Assembly (NCBI GenBank): GCA_030686995.1
Contig: CM060708.1
Span: 261,425,044-261,489,043, forward strand
Source: Artemisia argyi
Lineage: Eukaryota; Streptophyta; Magnoliopsida; Asterales; Asteraceae
Direction: 5' to 3'
DNA: 64,000 nucleotides
Below, piece by piece: positions 49,273 to 61,093 of the stretch. Position numbers and translations under genes: made by a program. The first letter of the stretch is position 1, and each line of letters starts with the position of its first letter. The notes under the pieces are model-generated. The model had not been told where the DNA came from. It saw nothing but the letters and a program-made list of their open reading frames with translations, and did not search any database.

Positions 49273-52200
49273 GTTGTCAATCTTGGAAGAAGTTGGAATA
49301 TCATCTACTAATGACTTCTATAAGTCAACATGGTCACTTGAAGTGCTTGAAGATATTCCATTGAAGACTAAAAGGTACACGTTTCTTTTAAGTTCATCAC
49401 TATAAATTGCATGCTTAGATAAATGATTAGTTAGATTAATGCTTTGTACATAATTGCTTATATTCTTATAACCTAGAAACATCATTGGTTGACTTTCCTA
49501 GGAATAAGATAAAATTGTTCATTGCCGAACAAAATAGAAAATGGAAATCTTCTATATCCACTATTAGGAAACTCATGGTGATGAAGTGAAATGAGTTAAG
49601 TGGATAAATCGTTAATATAGAAGTAGGATTAGATTCCTCGCGTATGAAAACTATGGATGAAACAAGCTCTTGTAGACTATGGCATTAAGTCAGATAAGCG
49701 TGCGAAATCAAAGGAACTATAGATGTTAGGTTATACCCCATTCAACACTCTCGCATCCTACATATTAATTTTCGTCATCACTTCCTTTAGGATCATAGGA
49801 TATGTAGAAACGATAGCATGAGATAATAGTAGGCTTAACCAATCCTCTTGAGCATGAGATCTATAACAAACATCTTTTAAAATATATGATTAATGATATT
49901 TGTTGTCAAAAATCTAATATCTTTAAAAATATGCAAAAATAGTTTTTCAAATAACTATCCCACTTTTAAATAAGATGTTTTCACAATAAATATCCACAAT
50001 TTTGTTTTGATCAAAACCAAAGATTGAGAAAATTTTATTTACCTTTCATTAACACATTTTGAAGTAAAACCGAATCTATTTTATTCAATTAACTCTCATA
50101 TCTACATGAAAACCTACTTTCAAACATTGTTGAATAATGCTAAAAACGTCTCTTTAAATCATGCATGGTGATCTCATATTTGTCATCTATATTTATATAA
50201 ATGACACTTATAAGTGAACTAAATCAAATCAAGAGGGCCATGGTTTATCTATTAAGACTTCGTTTGTAACAAGTCTAGAAACTCATGCTATCATAATACA
50301 CATTAGGATTAATCCTCCTAGTTATGTAGTTATGAAATACTTGATGTTGCTTATTGTTTCCTAGCACTTATATTTTGCTTGCTAGATGAGTATGTTTGCA
50401 TGCTAGATGAAATTGCTTGATTACTTAATCTCTTTGGTTAACATGCTTTAGCTACATAATTGCCTACATAATTAGTCTATGTTTAATTGCCTCAAAGAGT
50501 TGGACTTGTTTGAAACAAAAAAACACAACCTTTCTGCAATGCACTACCAAAAACCCTTTTCTGGCAATCTGGGAATCACCAGATGGGCGGCCCCCTTAAA
50601 TCATAAGGCGGCCCCCTTAATTATTAAGGGGACCGGCCTCCAATTAAGGGGACCGGCCATCTGATGGTCGAATGTGTTGTTTCCCTTTTCTATTTTTTAG
50701 CCCATTTCATCCTACACTTCCCAAAATTCACAAACCTATTCTATCCTAAACCTTCCATCAAAGTTTATCCATCCTTGATCCCACCAATCCTACATTATAA
50801 ACACTCTCATTCCTCTCAATCTCCACTCATCTCATCATTTCCTCTCCCATTAAACCAAAACCACCAAGAAACTTGTTTGGAGAAGAAAGCCTAACTTCCT
50901 TTAAAAATCCGTCAAACCAAATGACGTTGTCAAACATTCAACACCAAATTCCACCTATGTTTTCAAACATTACTTACCTAACACCTCACTCTCCTTCTCA
51001 CGAATATTACATATCAAAAACCTTTACTCACCCATATCCTTCTCCATTACACTCAAACCTCATAATCTTTTCACAACTCAAGCGATGTTGTTCATAATCA
51101 ACCAACACCTAAACCTCACTCTCACACAAATGATCCATTTAACAACAAATCATCCATTCGTGCTTCGACTAATGTTCCTTCTTATGATGAGCATGCACAA
51201 TCCCAAAACAATAATCCCAACCTCATTACCAACACTTTACATGTTGCTCATTCAACAAAAACACCATCCACTCATGAAGAATGTCTTCCACCCATATCAT
51301 GTTTTCATGATTACCCAAGCTCAAACATGTCTCCACCACCAAGAGTATCACCACCACATCCTACAACTTCACATGCCATTCCTATGTTGCATGTTCAAAC
51401 CCTCACCCAAGACAATTATCATGCTCCACCACCATCACCTTCCTCCGAACACTTGAAGTTCGTTGAGGCGCTAAAAGAAGCCCATGAGCTTAGTGCTCTT
51501 TTAGTCTTACATCTTGCTCAACGCAATTTGGATCCACCTTCATCTAGATCACCCTCATCACCACACAACATAAATCAACTTGAGAAGCATGTCAACAATT
51601 AACCTTGTTGCATCTTTCTCCTAAAAACGATTGCATTCAATGAACACTTTACTTGGATTGAATATCTTCTCACTAGATCACATCCAATACCCTCACTTGA
51701 ACAACATCCAAAACCTCAATCAACCTCTTCCGCTACAAACTCTCCATCACCAAACTATCCAACATTCATGACCCGAACATATACCTCCATTAATCCAACA
51801 ACCTCCATTAATCCAACAATCTTACCCTAACTCAACCATCCTCATTCCAAACACTCCATCATCAACCATCTAAGCATACCATATGCTTATGATGTTCACT
51901 TTCAAATACGAATCAACCAACCTTTGGTTGCAAGCAAGTCCAAGTGCTCTCTTAGGCAATATAGGACTATGTCTTTTCCTTTGTGTTATTTTTATCAATA
52001 TGCTTCAAGCATATTGAGTGTTGTAATGCTTTTCATTTCTATAATGCTTGAATGAATCTTTGTTTAGTTGCATAATTGTTGCCTTGCATATATGTGTATC
52101 TTGCTCTCTTAAAATATTTTTGTAGCAAAGATCTCCATAGCTCGTTCCCTTGGTGCTCTCAAATGAGGGGGAGCATACATCAAGGGGGAGCATTCTACCC

Positions 52201-52330
52201 GTTTAAACTTCCCTCGCGAAGCTTACTCGGCTTAACCTTTTTGATTTTACAAAAAGGGGGAGAAGAGAAATGTAAACTCTATAATACTTGTCTAAAAACA
52301 AGTTTTAGATATATTGAGTTTAAGGTTTTG
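49273..52330 (+). other. 3-kb non-coding filler of the Copia-type element
   Basis: No pol motif was found in any frame. From about 50580 it holds a copy of the LTR palindrome block, then a C- and A-rich plus strand with overlapping frames of 70-120 codons (50664-51602) rich in His, Pro and Ser. One (51327-51602) contains SPPPRVSPPHP and KFVEALKEAHELSALLVL, but I recognise no family. These may be remnants of an acquired sequence. Confidence 0.6.
50584..50660 (+). repeat. Internal copy of the U3 palindrome block
   Basis: GGGCGGCCCCCTTAAATC, then AATTATTAAGGGGACCGGCC and AATTAAGGGGACCGGCC match the block at 46086-46160 in the LTR. The preceding CAATCTGGGAATCACCAGAT also resembles the LTR text before its block. 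It is not part of either LTR. Confidence 0.85.
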
Positions 52331-52352
52331 TAATAATCAAAAAGGGGGAGAT
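52160..52352 (+). other. Polypurine tract with three upstream copies
   Basis: AAAAAGGGGGAGA lies directly before the 3' LTR (52339-52352). Similar tracts occur at about 52167 (GAGGGGGAGCATAC), 52181 (CAAGGGGGAGCATT) and 52253 (AAAAAGGGGGAGAAG). The last is the functional position for plus-strand priming, and the others are duplicates. Confidence 0.8.
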
Positions 52353-54006
52353 TGTTGACATAAATTAATGCCTAAAAACATTATTAACATATTATCAATA
52401 TCTCTATGTTTTGATTATCACAAAATATAAACTCATAGAACTAAAACTTGTGACATAAACAAGTATTTAGTGATTAATATTTCTCTTTACATCCAAATCA
52501 CTTAAGGTATGAATAAACAAAGTGTTTAGTGCAATTTATGATCAAAGGGATATTTAATTAACTAATGCAAAGTTTATTTAATTATATAAACATATTATAT
52601 ATTTTTGAAAAACACTTTTGGTAATAAAGAAAAATGTTTTATTCATACTAAATATATGAATTCAAATTTTTAACAAAAAACAGTTAGTTTTTCACCAAAT
52701 AAACTTTCTCCACTAAAATACAAAGAATCTGGCCGTTTCAGCTGGGCGGCCCCCTTAATTATAAAGGGCGGTCCCCTTAATTTTAAGGGGGCCGGCCATG
52801 AATTAAGGGGACCGGCCACGCTCCTCTGTCAGATTCTTTTGCCTATAAATACCACCTTAAACCTGGATTTTTTCCTCACCTTTTGCACTCCTAAACTTTC
52901 TGTTCTAGATCCCCATTTCTATTCTCTAAATCCTTTGATCATAAATACATAATCCTTTGTTTCAAAGTGATTCTTACATCATCCTCTCAAGTGCAAGAGA
53001 AGAATACTTCTATCCTCCAAGACAAGAAGTATTACAACTTGTTGTGACCTCCACATCCAAGTTGTTGGTGCATCATCAAGAATATTTACATATATCTTTG
53101 TGTAGTGTGTTGTGAATATTTGATTGTAGATAGTTGTGTTAGGAATATAGATTGTGTGATTGGCTAGTAGATTGTAGTGAAGATAATTGGTGTGTAGAAG
53201 ATATGTGTGAACTAGATTGTAGTAAAGATAGTTGGTGTGAAGTAGTTGTGAAGATAGGTGTGTAGTAGATTGGTGTGAAGTAGTTGTGAAGATAGGTGTG
53301 TAGTAGATTGGTGTGAAGTAGTTGTGAAGAAGGTGTGATTTCGTTGTGACGAAGCTTTGGTGTGTAAGTGGTGTGTATATTGGTGTGTAAGGTTTCTCCG
53401 CCATAAGGAGCTTGTTGACATAGTGAAGAAAACTCTCGAGTAGGTGACTCGAGGAGTGGAGTAGGGCAAGGAAGGTGTCCTTGTAGCCGAACCACTATAA
53501 ATCCTTTGTCTCGCGGTTAGATCTTTCCATATCTTACTTATTATCTTGCTTATATCGTTATTACATTTGTAGACGTAGACGTATATATATAGTTGCTCAT
53601 ATAGTGCTAGTATTGATTTTACTTAAAGATCAAACGAAAGTTTCATTCACAAAACAAAGTTTTTACAATCAAACTAAAAAGGTTACATACATATAATTGA
53701 TCATTTCGATCAAGTTTAGTTTTTATACAAAATATAACTAAGGATTATAAAATAAACGATTACGTACTTATCTCTCGTATATAGCTATAATTGTTTATAT
53801 TATGCATGTGTTGATTTCACATACTTAGCTTACATTATTATTATTGTTCATACTTAGATATACTTGTTCATATTGTTCAAGATTTGAGTTCACATAAGAT
53901 TGAATCAAAGTTTTAAAAGCAAACAAGGTTTTAAAACTAAACTAAGTTTTCATAATAAAATTAAAAAGACGTAAAACTATTCAACCCCCCCTTCTAGTTT
54001 TCCACA
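52353..54006 (+). repeat. Copia-type 3' LTR
   Basis: Same length as the 5' LTR and nearly identical. Noted differences include a G/A near 52548, G/T near 53203, T/G near 53301, A/T near 53716 and A/C near 53991. Confidence 0.96.
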
Positions 54007-54011
54007 CATGT

Positions 54012-54492
54012 ATTTGACATGGATTACAAATAAAACAAGTAAATGAAAACATAAGTCAAAAAATCAAAAATTTATTACACATAAAAATCTTTGATTTTAA
54101 ACACGTAAACCTAGGACTCAGGATTTTCTTAAAAACAATTTTAGGACCATTAGGGTCGAACTTTTAAGCAAGAAAAATCGACCTAACGTCTTGTAAAAAA
54201 TATTAAATAAAACATAAAAAACCAAGTTTTTAGGTCAATTTTACGTTTTCTAATGGTATAATCCATAACATCAAATGATGACTTGTGATGCCACTGTTGC
54301 GATTTAACAAACCAATAACCATTATACTAGGAGTACACATCGGATGGATATAGTTTGATGTTAATGGATTAACTAGTAATTATCACATAAATTACTAACA
54401 TCGAATCACTTGAATTACTAAGACAAGTGATGATCTTGAATCTTGTTCTTGATCTTGGATTGAAACTATATAACAAGTAAAGTAAGTTGTTC
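54012..54492. other. Short intergenic stretch, no gene
   Basis: AT-rich flank between the Copia-type element and the next solo LTR. Nothing recognised. Confidence 0.4.
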
Positions 54493-54497
54493 TCTAT

Positions 54498-55729
54498 TGA
54501 TAACATCAAATTGTACCCGTATTTTAGTGTTAATTTCCCCTAGATTGCTTATTTTTTATGTTAATATGTTAGGATATATACTCTTATTTGTTTTTATTAT
54601 GTTTTCAGGGTAAAAATGAGCAAAGGAACGAAAAGACGCGGATTTTGAAGATTTTAGACGAAAATCATTGAAGTATGCGGATTCTGCACTAACTACGACG
54701 TAGATGTTCCATCTACCTACGCCGTAGCACTTATTTATGAAGATTACGGCGTAGCCTCATCCTTAACTACGGCGTAGTAACACATCAAAGGGCTCTACGG
54801 AGTAACCTCTCTGCACCTACGGCGTAGACCTTAAAGTCAAGCAGAAAAGAACTTTTGTGGCCAAAGAAGAAGCTACGGCGTAGTCCCAATATAACTACGC
54901 CATAGATGTAACAACTGAAGAAACTACGACCAGAGCACTTGATCAAGCTATGGCGTAGATGATATTAACGAAGGCTACGACATAGCCATCCATGGAGCTA
55001 CGCCATAGCAAAGTCAGGCATATAAATACCAGCCTTAATTCCGAGTTTCAATATACACTTTTCACCACACAGAAGTCAGGAGGAATTCAGGGAGCAAGAG
55101 GACGAAGTTCTATCAGCATACAATTCATTTGTATTAATTTAATGTTTACATTTGTTGTGTTAAACATTTATTTTCCAGCACTTATGAACATGAGTGGCTA
55201 AACACCTCTTGGTGTTAGCCTTATTATGAAATTGTTATTAATATGATTTAGTTTTCTCGCATCTAGACTAGTCTAAGTTAGTAGAGGTGCTTAAGGACTC
55301 TTGCGCTTCGCGTCAGCGAACTCTTTCAATCGATTTGGAAGAAGAGGTGCCGGATAGGATAGCTGACGATTTGACCATCTGAGTCTATTGAATTGAACCC
55401 CAGATAAAATGATAGGATGCATAATTAGAAAACTTGCCATGTTAATAATAAGAGTAGTAATTAGGTTAACACTGCTTTCTCCTGCTAATTTCCATTCACC
55501 TTTTAATTGCTTCATTTGTTATTTATTTTATTTAGTTTAATTTATTTCTATCATAAAACCCCCTTTTATTTAGTGACATTAAAACTTAGATATTTTCCGC
55601 CCCTTAGCTCTTGGGACGACCTCGGCTTTACCATCTAGCTATACCTCACACGACCGAGTACACTGCCCGATAGTGCATTAGATAGACGAGGCTTTATAAA
55701 TTTAAAACCTGGTCGGTAAATCTGCATCA
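54498..55729 (+). mobile_element. Solo LTR, second Gypsy-like family (5-bp TSD)
   Basis: Begins TGATAACATCAAATTG and ends TCTGCATCA, flanked by the exact duplication TCTAT (54493-54497, 55730-55734). Its layout parallels the 43657 LTR: an array of CTACGGCGTAG palindromes (about 54692-55008), a TATA box CATATAAATACC (about 55019), and a 3' part with GTACACTGCC. There is no internal region on either side. The Gypsy assignment rests on this similarity. Confidence 0.85.
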
Positions 55730-55734
55730 TCTAT

Positions 55735-56150
55735 CGTAGCATACACTACACGTCACAGTAGAACGTTAGGATGCTAGTACTTGAATAACGAATGAACACA
55801 CGGGGCACGGTTGCTTAGTTCTTTGATGATCGATTGAAAACCCCTAGGGTTTGTTGAATGCCGATCTGTTTTGCTAAGGGGAGAGGGGGTGTTGAGTTTG
55901 CTTAGTGTTCAGGTTTCAAGGATTGGTAAATAATGAACCTAGGGGTTCCTTATATACTAAAAACCTAGCTTGCAATCTAAGTCAAACAAAAACTTCACCT
56001 CTTTTGCTATGTTCGGCTGACCCATATACCTACTTGGTTTGTTGGGCTCATTTGAAATTTTACTAATTAATTAAGTCGATTACACATTAATTAGTTAAGC
56101 CGTTAGTTAATTATGCATCAAACAGTTAACTAACGACCATCAAATCATGT
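55735..56150. other. Intergenic, no gene recognised
   Basis: Contains AGGGTTTGTTGAATGCCGATC-like text near 55850 but no coding support and no element border. Confidence 0.35.
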
Positions 56151-56956
56151 CTTGATTGATTCTCGATGGAACTATTACGATTACATCATATTCTTCGAAC
56201 TTTGTAACTCGTTCTTACATTTGTAGTTCTATCGATTTATTTGAGTAAGTTCGTATAAAAAGTTATACAAATCAAAATAAACAATAAATGAGGTATTAAA
56301 ATGTCGTGGAAGATAATTTAGTAAACACATTTGTAGTGTGTATAGTCATGCATTATATATATTATAGATATGTGTATCATGTATTAAGTCATATATTTTT
56401 CACTTCACACTTTACACATTGTATCTTTTGCTTTCAATATTTTCGTCCCATACATTTATTTTTGTTTTTGTGGTTGATTTTGTCCGAAAATTTCAAAAGT
56501 ATCTTCACTAGTTCTCGATGGCACTATTACGATTAAATTATATTTTTCTAACTTTGTCGTTTTAACATTTTATAATTCAATCATTTTTTTTCTGTACGTT
56601 TGCAAATTTATACAAATTCAAAGTAAACAATAAATGAGGTATTAAAATATTAAAGAACATAATTTAATAAAAGTATTTCTTTGTGTGTACATGATATATT
56701 AACACTTGTATCGCTTAAAAGTGCAGTAATGAGTGTTATACAAAATTTTAAAATGTCATTAATGGAGCATATGTAGTATAGATAAATTTTATAACAGTTT
56801 CTATTTGTGGTTGATTTTGTCCGAAAATTTCAAAAGGTATCTTGATTGGTTATCGATGGCACTATTACGATTAAATTATATTTTTTGAACTTTGTCGTTT
56901 TAACATTTTACAATTCTATCATTTTATTTGTGTACGTTTGCAATTTTATACGAATT

Positions 56957-56991
<35 letters not shown>

Positions 56992-57170
56992 AATAAATAA
57001 GGTATTAAAATATCAAAGAACATAATTTAATAAAATTATTTCTTGTGTATACATGATGTATTAACACTTGTATCGCTTAAAAGTGCAGTAATGAGTGTTT
57101 TACAAATTTTTAAAATGTCATTAATGGAGCATATGTAGTATAGATAAATTTTATTACAGTTTCTATTTGT
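56151..57170. repeat. Tandem repeat, period about 337 bp, three copies
   Basis: GGTTGATTTTGTCCGAAAAT recurs at 56472 and 56809, and the following 330 bp match closely (CTCGATGGCACTATTACGAT, AATAAATGAGGTATTAAAAT, GTATCGCTTAAAAGTGCAG). A more diverged first copy covers about 56151-56471. The third copy carries a 32-bp poly-A run (about 56960-56991). Confidence 0.85.
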
Positions 57171-58426
57171 TATTTTTTCCATTTACAAATGTTAGATGAT
57201 TTGCACACGTGATGTATTGATTTGAACACTTTAATGTACAAGTGATTAAAACATAATATACAATATAACTATAGGTTATGTTATTGGTACTCTTTCCGGG
57301 CCACATCTGGATGTACTTTTTACATCATCCACCCCTCTTGACCCACTTTTGTTTATAGTACCATACGGTTTTTGTTCAGTATTTCTGTCAGTTTAATACT
57401 TTTGACTTATTAAACTTTGTATTTTTTGTTCCGCACTGTCAGTTTTACAGTTGTTTTAATAAAAACAAAATTATAAAAATAAAATAAAAATAAAAAATTG
57501 GAAAAATAAGAAGGGTATCACTTGGAAAAAAGTGTCAAAATAACATAACTCTATAATTATTTAATGCATAAGTTAATGTGTAACAATTGAAAAGTTGAAT
57601 GTGCAAATTATTTCTTATTACGAATGCTCACATGACCCCACCAACCATTTTCCCTCCTCTATTCTTCAATCTTCTTCCTCCTTACAAAAGAAATTTACAC
57701 ATTTTTTAAGCCAAACGAACAAAATCAAACCCGCCTTTACTTGTACAAACCATTTACAGAAGCACACCACCAGAACAAAACCAAAATCTCACCGCCATGC
57801 CTGATGGTAGTGTATTAACATAAATGTGTGGTTGACGCTCTCAACGTGTTGGTTTTGCCCATGTTAAGGGCACACTAATAAATTAAGGGTTTTGTTAACA
57901 ACAACTTTATGCGTTGTGGTTAAGTATTTTTTAATGGGTTTTGCTAACGTATGCCCACTGGGCACGTATTAACGTGTATACAAAAGGAATGTTTTGGTTT
58001 ATTTAATTGAAAATTATGTTCAAATATAGAAATTTATCATTTTATTTAATGTGTGTTTAATGCATTTTTTTGGTTAAATTAGAAAGTTTGTGTTTATTAA
58101 CTCTTCGCTACCTTATGCCCAGTGGACACTTGTTAGCAAAACGCCCCTTCTTTAATTAACAAATTAGTATTAAATGAAATAATATATTCCATGAGTATGC
58201 GCATTTATTAGTTTTAACATGAAATGTGATGTTAAACATGATATGTTTGATTTTCATTCATTTTTTATTTTTTAATTAAAGAATATTTAACTACAACTCA
58301 CAGAATTGTTGTTAAAAAAACGCATAAATTTATGGGTGAGTGATGTAAATAAATTATGTGGTCCATGAAATATTGCATTTGACCACAAAAATTGTGTAAA
58401 ACCAACACGTTTACAAATAAAACCTG
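57171..58426. other. Intergenic, no gene recognised
   Basis: Includes two similar short strings (TGCCCACTGGGCACG.. near 57953 and TGCCCAGTGGACAC near 58118) that may belong to old inverted-repeat elements. A 69-codon frame at 57595 has no motif. Confidence 0.35.
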
Positions 58427-58434
58427 GTCTAGAG

Positions 58435-58783
58435 TAGGGCTGAGCAAACGGACCGGATGGACCGGACCGACCGACAAAACCGACCGGACCGAGACCGACC
58501 GGACCGGACCGACCACATTCGGTCCGGTCCTCGGTCTAAGCTTTTTGGAAAATTCGGTCCTCGGTCCGGTCGGTCCGGTCCGGTCCGGTCCGGACCGACC
58601 AAAAACCCGAAAAAACTTGCCTAATTGGACCGGACCGACCGAAAACCGACCGGACCGGACCGGACCGAGACCGGACCGACCACATTCGGTCCGGTCTCGG
58701 TCTATGGTTTTTCCGGTTCTCGGTCCTCGGTCCGGTCCGGTCTTGGTCGGTCCGGTCCGGTTTTCGCCCGATGCTCAGCCCTA
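58435..58783. mobile_element. hAT MITE (349 bp, 8-bp TSD)
   Basis: Inverted termini TAGGGCTGAGCAAACGG and ATGCTCAGCCCTA are flanked by the exact 8-bp duplication GTCTAGAG (58427-58434, 58784-58791). The interior is a mass of GGTCCGGT/ACCGGACC repeats in both orientations. The 130-codon frame across it is an artefact of this repeat. Confidence 0.93.
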
Positions 58784-58791
58784 GTCTAGAG

Positions 58792-61066
58792 TACTAGAGT
58801 ACTAGTGTAGTGAAGAAAACTTTTGAGCTGTTATATCTTGACTCTTTATACAATGATACGTGGAACAATTAAATAAATTGAATAATTTATCCAAAATGGT
58901 GTCACGGTGGGTAACACATATAGTCACATATCACATAATACTATTTTACATTTATTTATTAAAAAAAAATGTTCATACCATACAAATTGTTTTACTTTAT
59001 TTTCATTCCTAAAATCCAATAACCACACACCAAACACATTTTTGTGTTATGCCTTTAAAGAATAAACAATCTAATAATAGTAATATATGTGAACCAAAAC
59101 TAAAGGTCCATGACATGCTTTGTGTTGTGGCTAGATATATCAACGTCGATTAGATACCATTACACCAAGCTAGCAGAATCTGAATCTTATCATCATCATC
59201 GTGCCACTTGGTAGAGGCCACTCCTATATTTATTACACTTTGGCCCTTTATCATTTGATCATACTCCATCGTAAACAAAAATATTTCTTCAAGGTCACAT
59301 AATAGACTCTCTTGACCTTCTATTGTTGCAAACTTTTTAATAGGATGTATAATGTATTAATTCAATTTCTTATACTAACGTTTCTTATTGTCGGAAATTT
59401 TCTAGCCAGTATAATTCAATCTCTTAAACTCACTTGATTAGACCATTTTTTGTTAGTATCAAATGATATTGAAGTTAATCTTTTTTTAAATGCAACTGTT
59501 ATATAAACATTCTCATAAACTACAAGAATCTCATTTTTGCTAACGACAGGATTTAGACCTATCTTGGTCGGGGATACAGTTATCTCATGAGTACCCCCAT
59601 GCCGATGGCCCTTTTGTTATATTGATACAATGACTTAGATATAAATAATTTTACAAATTGGTTCAGTCCAATTCACTCTTTTATTTAAAAAAATAGAGGT
59701 CTCGGCTTTTGATTATCTAGTATCTATAAGATACAATATGACATGTCTTAAACAAGACTTGAACTCACGACAAAGCAAGTTTTTTACATATCATGAAGTA
59801 TTATTGAGAGACAAGACATTTGTTATTTTATATGGTTTAAAAATGTGTTTACATTATTAGTTTGATTTTTAAAATAATTGATCACTTATAGATTTCTAAC
59901 TAATCAAAAAAATTTTCAACTAACATAAAGGGATACAATAATTTGGTAATAGTATAATCTTTTACTAGAAAAGCTTGAAAGGTAAAGTAGAAGGGTGCAA
60001 AGAGTAGTTTTAATAAAAAAAACATAGAAAAAAATCTTGGAAAACAAGACATATGTAAGAGCTTAGGTAGATACGTGGCGCGTAAGATAACCAACAACAT
60101 AGAAAAATAAGTTAAGCAGCTGACGGATTCTTCTCGACTTCTTTTTCAAGCCAAACCAAATCTCATAGTAATAAACTTGATCATCATATCATCTTCTTTT
60201 TCTCATTTTCCAGTTCTTGTACATACTTGTTCTTTGTAAGGTATAGTACAACTCTTTCATATTTACTGTTTTTTTTACATATTATGTCTCTAGTTATGTT
60301 TAGTTTAGTTGATAAATCATGTGTAAATGTTTGTTAATTTGTTTCATGAATCAAGTGTTTATGTTCATGTAACTATGTGCTTTTTATATTGGTTTGGATG
60401 TATAAGTATATTGATGCTTTGGAATTTTAATGTTGATGTTGTTTGCGGATGTTCTATTGTTTTGATTGTAGTATATAGAAATAAATTTGTTCATTTTAAA
60501 TGTTAGTTGATTTCTTGATATGTTATGGTTATACGGAGTAGTATGAAGGTGTTCAGTTTAAATTTTGAAGAATTCATTAAAGTAGTCATGTAAAAAGATT
60601 TTTATCAAAGTGGTAAAAAGAATTGTTTAATTATAACCATCAATACCAACAAGTTTTCTGGGATTAATTTGTTTTCCTTAAAAATACCTGAAAAATGCAA
60701 AAGTATAAAATAAAAGAAAGTTTATACAGCATTCCACAAAAAAAGTCAATTCTGCAGAAAAAAAAAAGTCCACTTTTGTAAAAAAAAAAAGTGAAAATTT
60801 GTACAAAAAGCTTATTCCACAAAAAACAAAAGCAGTTGGTAATATTTTTGCTAAATTGGTAAAAACACAATTTTTGAGGCATTTTATTAAAATTCATGTG
60901 TAGTATGCCTATTTTGAAGAGTTTCCCAAAAACGTAACAGAACTTTTATCACTTATTTATGCTACATGGCTAAATACAGAATTTTATCACTTGTTTTGTT
61001 ACTAATGTTATGATTTTGTACTGTGCTTGTTTTAATTGAAAAGCGTGAAGGTGTAGAGATTTTTTG
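58792..61066. other. Upstream region of the 61075 gene
   Basis: No other gene seen. A 5' UTR probably begins near 60190 (TTTTCTCATTTTCCAGTTCT). TTTGTAAGGTATAG near 60235 could be the donor, and AATTGAAAAG (about 61034-61043) or GTGTAG the acceptor, of a 5' UTR intron of roughly 0.8 kb. This is inference from base composition and splice-like strings only. Confidence 0.35.
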
Positions 61067-61093
61067 ATGGTGCAATGCCTTTTACTACAATAG
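61067..61093 (+). promoter_or_regulatory. Short upstream frame overlapping the start codon
   Basis: ATGGTGCAATGCCTTTTACT starts an eight-codon frame that ends at TAG, overlapping the main ATG at 61075 in another frame. Such overlapping frames usually lower translation of the main frame. The effect here is not shown. Confidence 0.5.

Larger units (their letters stand above)
45695..54006 (+). mobile_element. Young Copia-type retrotransposon with gag but no pol (8.3 kb)
   Basis: Two 1654-bp LTRs (45695-47348, 52353-54006) are flanked by the exact 5-bp duplication CATGT (45690-45694, 54007-54011). By eye the LTRs differ at only about five positions, so the insertion is recent. A primer site follows the 5' LTR and a purine tract precedes the 3' LTR. 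The only substantial gene is an intact gag of 618 codons. No protease, integrase, reverse transcriptase or RNase H is present in the remaining 3 kb. It fits the gag-only class of non-autonomous plant LTR elements and needs enzymes from a partner. Confidence 0.95.

Noticed and set aside
49273..52330. Hidden reverse transcriptase or integrase in the Copia-type element
   Set aside because: No RT, integrase or protease motif was recognised in any frame.
58392..58784. 130-codon frame with Thr/Gly/Pro/Asp repeats
   Set aside because: Translation of the GGTCCGGT repeats of an hAT MITE.
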